64,000 bases of DNA, taken from the NCBI RefSeq assembly GCF_000189635.1, contig NW_002476335.1:558001-622000 (forward strand). The letters are read 5' to 3'. Made by a program: the position numbers and the translations under genes. Below, in pieces: positions 55,493-64,000 of this stretch. The notes beneath the pieces were generated by a model that worked only from the letters and a program-made list of their open reading frames with translations, ran no database searches and was not told where the DNA came from. Position 1 is the stretch's first letter, and every line of letters begins with the position of its first letter. This DNA comes from Tetrahymena thermophila SB210 (Eukaryota; Ciliophora; Oligohymenophorea; Hymenostomatida; Tetrahymenidae).

Positions 55493-57907
55493 ATGTGCCA
55501 TTCCACTTGCGCAACGTGTAATTAAGGAAAAAATACCTTTGCTGATTGTACAGCTTGTAATGCTTCTAGATATCTATTTGACAATAGTTGTCTATGCCCT
55601 AAAGGATAAGATACAGATTCTAGCTATAATTGCTATGGTAAATATTAATCATATTTTAATTTAAAAGGAATTTTTAATTTTTAAAATAGATTTTGATAGC
55701 TCTGTTTCTAATTTATAAGACTTTGTTTATGCTCTATAATATGGATTATTGTCTCTAATGATTATTTCACTATTTATTAAAAGGCATATTCCATTAACAA
55801 GAAAGCTTCTTGACACATGCTAAACTATAGGGCTTCTATTTTATATACATCAATATTATGAACCAAGAACTACTGTTGCTTTTTAGCTTTTCTAAATGAC
55901 TAACTTATCTACTTTAATCCCAAACTATATAGCAAACCATTTTTATGGATAGGATATGCAACTAAATGCTAGCAATACTTACACATATTTGAATATGGGT
56001 AATGAAAATTAAACTCCTGATTATAAGGTAAATATTTACTAAAATCTATTGCTTTTTCACCAGATTTAAATTATTAACTGTAAGAATACTAAATAATTTA
56101 TCTTTAAATATAGTTTTTAATCAATGGAAAAAGTTCTAATTTTTTAATAAACTAATTGTAAGTATTCGTTATATGGGCAGTAGGATTGATCTTATTCTTA
56201 GTTGTTGGTGCTGGTATTAGTATTATTAATTAGGGAAAAGGCTTTTGTGAGTATATTAGATTCAATTTTATGAATTATGTATACATCATATTCTACTTTA
56301 CTTTTTAAGAGAGCTTTTTAAACTTGTTTTTATAACTCAAAAATCTGTAATGGACTTAAGCAATTCATTACATTTCACTAGGAATATTAATTTTATATTT
56401 TGTTTTGGCTCTTTTTATTATAAGGAGCATTTTAATTTCCTAAAATTCTTATCCTAAGGATTAAATTTAAAAGAAAATTGAAATTTTTAGAAGAAGAGAT
56501 TAATGCCACTTCTTATTTGCTTTTGAAGATCCTTTAACTGATATCTCTATTTAAGAAAAATCTGAAAAATCTGCACAGTCACCAACTGAGATTGTAACTA
56601 GTAGCTGGATAGTATTGTCTCTTATTTAAAAACTCATAATGACAGGAGTTATAGTATTTTAATATAATAATAAAGTAGAAATCTCATTAATTGTTATAAT
56701 TGTTATCTTCTTCAAGTTATTCTTCTTAATAAGACCAATTAAAAATAAGGTAATACTTATTTTTTCTTTTTTAGCTGACTGTTATGTCGTTGTTGTGATT
56801 ATACTCTCTGTTTATTCTTATTTAGTTTACTTACTTTGGCCTGGTATCCTTGTATTGAATTTTTTGATGATACTTGAAGATGTTTTTAGTAGCAAATTCT
56901 ATCCTACTGTACAAGAAGTCAACTATTTAGAAAAGATAACTCATTTATAACAAAATGAAGAATATCAATAAAACCAAAAATTAAATTATCAAAAAAATTA
57001 AGAACTTGTTGTTTAAAATATTGCTTAAAGCTAGAATAATCCTTAACATATTAATAATAATCTTTCAAATTAGTAAAATTAGCTTGACTATAGCATTTAA
57101 ATTCCTCTAAAAAATAGTTAGCAACAAGAATAATCAGTTTTGATTAAACAAGACAATTCTATGACAAATTAAAATTTAGCGTATGAGTAATCTCTGAACT
57201 AAGAAAGATTAGAATCGCAACAATATGCATAAAAATCAATGCGAAACAATATACCTGAAGTAATAAATATATCATAAAACTAAAATAACTAACATGCAAT
57301 TACAGATAAGGAAATTATAGGAAATTTACAAAAATAGCCTCCAGCTGTCTAACCCAAAGCATAAAATTAGCAGATGATAGAAATGAAACAAAAATATTTA
57401 GAAAGAATGAGAAAATAAAATGAATCTTTGCTCTAAAAATAACCAACACAAGCTGAACTTAAAAAACCAAACTTAGATGATGAATATGATTTAATAAATG
57501 GTTCAAATTAACTGCAGAATAATTAAAATTTAAATAAATCAAAATAAAATTTACTTTTTTATGGTCCAGAAAATATTTCATAGAACAACTAAAACAATTT
57601 TAATAATAAAAAAAATTAACTTTCTGATGTGGCTCTAAAAGATTCTGATAGAAAAAGTAATAAAAACAATAATATTGATAAAGATTCCTTTTTTGACACT
57701 TAAGAAGAATATGATAATGATTACTCATAATTGCCATCTGTAAAGCCTTAAAATTCATTAGATAAGCAATAATTCAATTAAAATAAAGAAATGTAGAATG
57801 TTTAATAAAAACGCCAAAATAGCTATTAATAGTAACCTGATAGGAAGTAGTCGCTTGAGCAGAAAAAGATAGATGAAGAACTATCAAATTAATGGAAATT
57901 CAACTGA
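55493..57907 (+). CDS. Multipass membrane protein with short Cys-rich (furin-like) head
   Basis: The ATG at 55493 starts MCHSTCATCNQGKNTFADCT, with CxxC/furin-like repeats (CHSTCATC, CTACNASRYLF, CLCPKG). These are like the growth-factor-receptor Cys-rich modules of the large Tetrahymena membrane-protein family. After a short intron, several hydrophobic helices follow: ALQYGLLSLMIISLFI, VFVIWAVGLILFLVVGAGIS, AIHYISLGILILYFVLALFI, VEISLIVIIVIFFKLFFLI and DCYVVVVIILSVYSYLVYLL. The tail of about 330 residues is Gln/Asn-rich and cytoplasmic, to TGA 57905. Two or three introns are predicted. Other family members usually have a signal peptide and a far longer Cys-rich ectodomain. Here the protein starts inside the last repeats, so it is either a 5'-truncated paralog or has an upstream exon I could not find. 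The function is unknown. Confidence 0.75.
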
Positions 57908-58359
57908 TGCAATTATAATTTTATTTTTATTTGCATACTTTTCTTGTAAATATAAAAAAATTTTTCAAAAAGTTTGTGTAAAATATTTTATCATTACAAT
58001 TTTTCGTATTTATTTTATTTGAGGTTAATAATATATTAATTATTTAACCAACGAAAATAGAACTATCAGACAAAATCAATCAATCAATTAATTAATTAAT
58101 TAATTGAAGTAATTGGTTTTGTTTTTAAAATCATCTATATTTATGGAATGATTATTATTAAAGTAAATTCAAAAAAATAACTTGAGGAAATTAAAAAAAT
58201 TAAAAAAAGAAATAAATTAAAAAATTATATCCTTCAAAGATTATTAAGATTTATAAATATTTTCAAAAATACGATAAAAAACTCTTTTGGTAGAATAGCA
58301 AGTATTGAAAAAATAACACATTAAATTTCAAAAATAGGAAGAACGCAATATACGTAGCC
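57908..58359. repeat. Intergenic spacer with (TCAA)n(TTAA)n microsatellite
   Basis: This 452-nt spacer has a tetranucleotide microsatellite at about 58074-58106 reading tcaatcaatcaat then (taat/ttaa)n. The promoter of IFT139 is expected here. Nothing else is recognised. Confidence 0.6.
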
Positions 58360-61300
58360 ATGCAGAATTAGCAATAAAAAATGTAAACTATTTTAATAGC
58401 TTAGAGCTAAGTTTACTATTACATACGAGAGGGATTTTGGTCAACAATGTAGAGATTTTGTTAAGAAGTAAATAGTCATTGAAGCTTTAGAGATAGTTAT
58501 TCAACTGCTTAATTATTTTTATTTTATTAAATTAAATAGCAATACAAAGCATTCGGCGATCCTTTCTTTATATTTTGGAAAGCATATGGTCTTTATCAGG
58601 AAGGTTTACCAAATGAAGCAATTAATGAACTAACTTCTATCTAACATAAGAAAGAAATTTAATACGCTACTATTGTAGCTTTGATTACTTATCATTTAAG
58701 TACTAATATTGTGGATAGGGTAACAAATCATTTATTTCATTCAGCTTTGATGCCTGATTATAGAAATTTAAATAATAAATAGATTCTAAAATCATTTTAT
58801 GAATTAATTGAGTTGGTTTGAGTGATTTTTTTTTTTTTTTCATAAATAGGAAACTGTTTAAAATTTAAAATTTGAAGAATCAACATAAAGAAGATTGTCT
58901 AGTGATAAAGCTATTTGTTTGGCAGCATTTTTCTATGCATTCAATAAAGAACACGCAAAAGCTAGAGATTTAATAGATGAAATTCATTCAGATAACTTCA
59001 ATATCAGAATTGCTTCTGCATGGTGCTATTTATTAGAAGTATTTTCAAATTTACGAATTTAAAAATTAGTTAAACTCTACTAAATCAATTTAAAAATATT
59101 ATTTTAATGGACAAATAGGGTGGTAAATTCCTTGAAAAATCAGTGCAACTATTTGAAGAACTTTACAATGAATAGCATGAAATCAATAAAAATTTAGAAT
59201 CCTTAATGGGAAGATCTAAAGCAAATGAAATGATAAAGAAATTTGATATTTCACTGAATACAATAAACGAAATTAATGTACTTTATCCAGACTTTAAAGG
59301 AGGTTTGATTGAAAAAGCAAAACTTTTAATGACTGTAATTTATTTTTCAAAAATAAAAAACGATATGAAATAAATCTATAAATCTTTCATAAAATAATTT
59401 TTATAATTAAATAAAAACCTATAGGTTGATGATTGGGAACAATTAGTTGATTATTGCAATAAGATTTTATATGATGATGATAAAAACATCATGGCTCTTA
59501 TGCTGTTAACATTTTATACATTCGCAAGGGAGGGTGATATTGAAACAGGGTGCGAGAGACTTTAAAAGCTAATTCAAGCTGTGGAATTTAGTGAATCTAG
59601 AAACATGCAATTAATGTTTAAAATTAGTTAAGTTTTCTCAAGAATATCAGGAAGAAATACATAAATTTTAAAATTCACAATGAAGTTAGTTAATTAATGC
59701 AAATAATTAAGCCCTTTAAACGCATAGTACTTTTGCGAGCTTGCTTAATAACTTTTGATGGTAATTTTTATTAATTTGCATATTATTATTCTTCATTTTT
59801 TTTAACAATAGGTAAATCAATTTGAAAGAGCTGAATAGTATTTCTAAGAAGCTTCAGCAATAGATGTAGATAATAAAGAATGTTTGATGGGTTTGATTTT
59901 ATCTAAAATCATGCAGGGATAAACAGAGGATGCTGAATCTTAAATTGATTTTATTAATTAAACAACTAATAATGGTGAAAGAACATCTGAAATTGCTTAT
60001 TTGGAAGCTCTAGTTTCCACAAAGCAAGAAAATGTTGATCCTAGAGTTACAATTAAACTTTTGGAAGAAGTAAATTATTTTGATGAATGTTAATAATTTA
60101 TTAAATAAGTTTATTTAATATAAAGTCTTTAAAGTTGCACATAGCTCAAGCTAATAGACTTTATCCAAGCTTTGATTTCTATATAGTTTTGAATCCTGAT
60201 TTCCTCATGTCTCTATCTCAAGCTTATTTCTTTTAAGTTGGCATGAAAGAAATGCTTGCAGGAAAATAACCTCAAAATGGAGTTGCTTCTAAAGGTACAA
60301 AGCTTTTAGATTTTATAATCAAAAAGATTCCAGGACTCATTCCTGCTTACCTCCTTTAAGCTAAAGGAAAGATGTCCATGGGTAATACTTAAGAAGCATT
60401 AAAGAGTGTAACAAAAGTTATTGAGTAGGATCCTAAAAATGAGGAAGCATATATTCTATCTGCTATGATTGCATCGTCATCAAAAAACTTTAGTCTAGCT
60501 TAAAACCAACTTTAACAAGCATTATCTAATAATTTCATGATTAGAGATAATCCCCTCTTCATGCTTGTTAAAGGTGAGGTTGAGTATGCCTAAGGAAGTT
60601 ATTAAGCTTGCTTAGAAACTATGAAAGCTGCATATGAAATTCCAGAAGTCAAAGATAAAGCAAATTAATCTAAAGTAGTTTCTGCAATGTCAGTACTCTA
60701 GTTTTCAGATAAGGATAGATGTTCCATATTTTTATTATATGCCAAAGCTCTTCAATAAAACAACAATTCAAAAGAAGCAAAAAAAATTATGACTTAAGCT
60801 ATTTCCCAATTTACAGGAACAACAGAAGAAGTTAATGTCCTGATTGCTAATTCTGAAATTGCTTTGCAATCTGGTGATGTTAAGAAGGCTATTTCTATTT
60901 TAAAGGTAATTAATTTATTTTACATAATTAAGCAAAATTTGTCACTAAACATTTATATTTTTTAAATAACTATTAAGGGTGTTCCTTAAGAATCTCCTTA
61001 TTTCTTAAGAGCTCGTTAAATATTGGCTGATGTCTATCTTGACTAGTTGAGAGATAGAAGAAATTATGCAAAATGCTATGCTGATTTAATTGAGATAGAT
61101 CCTAGTTTTGATAACTACAAAATGCTTGGAGATGCTCTCATGAAAATTAGAGAACCAGAAGAAGCTTCAAGGGCTTATGAAAAGGCAGCCTTGATCAAAC
61201 CTGATGATGAGTAAATCATTCAATTGTTAGGTCTTTCTCTCTGTCAAACCCATGATTACAATAAAGCCTTAACTTATTACGAAAATGCTTTAAGGATGAA

Positions 61301-63207
61301 TCCTAAAAGACTTGATTTAATTATTGATTTAGGTAAGTTATGCATCTAGATTAAAAATTTCAACAGAGCAGAAGAAATTTTAAAACCTGATATATTTTCC
61401 GATGAATATTAATTACCAACTTATCAAAATTTGAAGAGAAATCAAGAAGGATTTTACTTAATCGCAAAACTTAACATTAAGAGAACTCCTCCAGGTGTTT
61501 TTACACCTATCGACATGTATAGAAAAGCCTTAAAAAAATCTATTTAGATTTAAATCGATGTTATAGGTAATTGAATTATTTTAAAAGCTTAACCCTAATT
61601 TAAATGCTTTAATTTATAAAATAGAAAAAGCTAAGTAAGAAGGAGAAGATGTAGAAAAAGAGAGAAAAACATTGGCTGACATGTATATTGAGCTTGCAAA
61701 ATACACTAATTAATATGAGAAAAACGAGAAAGCAACACTTGATATCCTTGCTGAAGCTTCTAAATACACAAACAATTAAGATACTATGTCCAAAACAGTT
61801 GGAAATTAGGAAAAGATTCTTGAATTGGAAGTGTAAATGTACTTTAAGTCTAACTAAAAATTAGAATGTGAAAATAAGTGTAATTTGTTGCTAAAGTTGA
61901 ACCCTAATAATGATTTAGCTTGCTTAACACTTGCTGAACTCTTGCTTCAAAAAGATGAATACTCTTAGGTAATTTCTTTGGTCGTTTGAATAAATAAAAC
62001 TATATTTATTTACTATTAAAAATAAAGGCTATTGAATAATTCAAAAAGATACTATAAGATAGACCAAATAATTATGGTATTTTAGCAAAATTAATTGATT
62101 TCTTTAGAAGAAGTTTCCAAATTAACGAAGCCAAAACTTATATTGAAAGAGCAGAAAAAAAGGCTACTAATACTAATGATCCCGGTCTTTGTTATTGCAG
62201 AGGTCTTTATCATAAATACAACAGGTTTTAATTTTTTCTCATATATTGGATTATTTTTAATTCTATTATTTTTTGAAATAATACAATTAGATCTCCTAAG
62301 GATGCTCTTAATGAGTTCTCTAAAGCAAAAAAATCCTCATAGTATGCTGAAGAAAGCTTAGTTAACATGATTGATATATATCTAAATCCTGATTAAGATT
62401 TATATTATTCAAACGTTGAAGAAGGCCCAAAAGTAGTTGATGAAGTAAATTTGAGAGCTTGTGAATCTCTTCTTAGAGAAATGCAAATAAGAGCATCTTA
62501 TCTTAGATATATTGTTATGGAGAGTTACGTGTTCTTTTTAGGAGGTCCTCGCTATAAAGGAGGATTAGAGTAAGGCTTAAAGAATTTAAATGACATCTTA
62601 AAAACTAATAATGATTATATCCCAGCTATGCTTGCTTTAGCAGTAGGTAAATTCATTCAAAAAAAATCAACCGATGCAAAAAATCTGCTAAAGCTTCTTT
62701 GGAAGAGATAATATACTACTGAGTATGGTGAAGACCTTGAAAGAGCTTGGCTTTTATCTGCTGATTCTTTTATTGCCGTAAATAAAATTTATAATAATTG
62801 TATTTTAATAAGATTTTTTAAACTTATCAAAAGATCTAAAAGTATGATTCTGCAGAAGAAATTTTAAAGAAATGCTTAAAATATAACCAATCTTGTGGTA
62901 ATTTTAATAAATTTAGTGTATATTTTTCAATTTTAATTTTCGTGTATTAGGAAAAGCAGAGGAGTACATGGGTTTAATTAAAGAGAAAGAATAGTCTTAT
63001 GTAGATGCTGCAACTCATTACGAAAAGGCATACAAATTAACTAATGAAAAATCAGCATCAATTGCATTTAGACTTAGTTTCAACTATCTTAAAGCTAAAA
63101 GATATGTTGACTGTATAAATATTTGCAAAAAAATTTTAGTGCTTTTCCCAAATTATCCAAAAATAGAAAAGGATTGCTTGGAAAAGGCTCGTTAGGCTTT
63201 AAAATGA
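58360..63207 (+). CDS. IFT139: Intraflagellar transport protein 139 (TTC21B/THM1)
   Basis: IFT139 is the large TPR subunit of the IFT-A complex, which drives retrograde transport in cilia. The ATG at 58360 starts MQNQQQKMQTILIAQSQVYY. YYYIREGFWSTMQRFCQE joins, across a phase-0 intron, to QYKAFGDPFFIFWKAYGLYQ, reproducing the family N-terminus. The protein continues as serial tetratricopeptide helices to about 1300 residues. Examples are EAYILSAMIASSSKNFSLAQ, FLRARQILADVYLDQLRDRR, NYKMLGDALMKIREPEEASR, ALTYYENALRMNPKRLDLII, RRSFQINEAKTYIERAEKKA, and ESYVFFLGGPRYKGGLEQGL. It ends KDCLEKARQALK at TGA 63205-63207. At least ten short introns are needed (for example near 58828, 59041, 59760, 61960, 62780). 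With CFAP100 and the CFAP161-like gene, it is the third ciliary gene in the window. Confidence 0.93.
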
Positions 63208-63683
63208 AGAGAATATAATTAAACAGCATAAAACACTTTTTTACAATTTATTATAAATTAAATCTAAATAGTTATTTTTAAACAGTTATGATCTTATATA
63301 TCAATTATTTATTAATAAATTAGCTCGTTTGTTTTTTAATATTACTTAAAATTATTTTCAATATTTATTTTTCACTTTTTCAACATAAAAATCCAAAATT
63401 TTTAGTTTTAATTAAATATAAATTAGTTGACTGACATGATTAATGTAATTTTACTAAAAACTTGTGTATTATCACTCATACCTTATCTATTTAATTTTAC
63501 CATTTTAATTAGGAAAAATTTATTTGATTTCAGCTTCTAATCTTAAATAATTATAATATTTAAAAGTAGAATAGTCAGTCAGCATTAAAGTAACCTAACA
63601 ATTTTTATTCACAAATGGAAATATATTTTACAAAATAAAAAATCAGAATTTTATTATTATTCTTAAAGTAATGTTAAAAATAA
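63208..63683. other. Intergenic, promoter of the PH-domain gene expected
   Basis: 476 nt of AT-rich DNA with no protein-like frame and no motif I can name. Confidence 0.4.
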
Positions 63684-64000
63684 ATGAAAAAGATTTTTGA
63701 ATATTTTAAGTATCTTGCGTAATAGATGTAATAAGCTGTAAACTCTTAATAAAAGAAGTTAATTCTTTTCCAAAAGGCTATATATAACTCATATAACACC
63801 AAGTTTTAATCTCAAAATAATAAATCTATTTAAAAGTTTAATTAGTATCATAATAAACGAGCAATAAAAATGAAATTTACAAAAGAAATTTATAAGGGAT
63901 ATGTTTAACTTAAAAGAAAAAGGTTTTGGGTAACAAGGCATTTAATACTTTATGAAGATAGATTAGCCTATACTGAAAGCGAAAGCGATATTGAAGTAAG
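63684..64000 (+). CDS. PH-domain protein, 5' part only
   Basis: The frame opens at the ATG at 63684 (TAAATGAAAAAG), giving MKKIFEYFKYLAQQMQQAVN. It continues without TGA through a second in-frame ATG at 63870 to the window edge. The segment IYKGYVQLKRKRFWVTRHLI followed by LYEDRLAYTESESD has the pleckstrin-homology opening pattern (G-x-L-x-x-K-x-x-W-x-x-R-x-x-x-L). PH domains bind phosphoinositides or proteins at membranes. The last bases (GAA GTAAG) look like a splice donor, so exon 1 may end at about 63995. The rest of the protein is outside the window, so the class is unknown. A start at 63870 is possible, but the upstream 62 codons read as protein. Confidence 0.6.

Overview
The window reads as macronuclear DNA of a ciliate, most likely Tetrahymena or a close oligohymenophorean relative. 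The evidence is as follows. Long protein-like frames are littered with TAA and TAG, which align with glutamine positions of known families, and every gene ends at TGA (ciliate nuclear code, table 6). Introns are very AT-rich, begin GTA/GTT, end TAG/AAG and are mostly about 40-200 nt. Starts sit in an A-rich context (AAAATG). Intergenic DNA is extremely AT-rich. Under the standard code the genes look shattered, so all gene models here were rebuilt by eye with TAA/TAG as Gln. Exon edges are therefore predictions.

Layout. 1-11 kb: a sorting-nexin-like PX gene running off the left edge, two hypothetical genes, two axonemal genes (CFAP100 of the MIA inner-arm modifier complex, and a CFAP161-like microtubule inner protein carrying extra EF-hands), and mitochondrial frataxin. 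12.8-16.7 kb: a beta-adaptin of a clathrin adaptor complex. 17.8-31.5 kb: minus-strand genes, namely a 1208-residue Asn/Gln/Ser-rich protein, a type I membrane protein, an unrecognised protein, and a CLK/LAMMER kinase with a long Arg/Ser/Asn-rich N-terminus. A roughly 240-bp minisatellite lies at 22 kb. 33.1-35.2 kb: the CAF-1 p60 (Cac2) histone chaperone subunit. 36-46.5 kb: a coiled-coil/BAR-like protein, a TBC Rab-GAP with a predicted myristoylated N-terminus and polyQ, a secreted VanY-type D-Ala-D-Ala carboxypeptidase of bacterial type, and an EGF/RING-H2 membrane protein. 47.3-54.9 kb: two tandem phosphatidylinositol 4-kinases. 55.5-63.2 kb: a Cys-rich multipass membrane protein and the intraflagellar transport protein IFT139. 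The start of a PH-domain gene runs off the right edge.

Themes. Genes are monocistronic and on both strands, with no operon logic. Functional groups recur: cilia (CFAP100, CFAP161-like, IFT139), membrane traffic and phosphoinositides (PX protein, beta-adaptin, TBC, two PI4Ks, PH protein), and nucleus (CAF-1 p60, CLK kinase). The most unusual gene is the peptidoglycan-type carboxypeptidase, which fits a bacterivore that acquired a bacterial wall-cutting enzyme. I saw no rRNA, no convincing tRNA, no CRISPR and no recognisable transposon or virus-like element.
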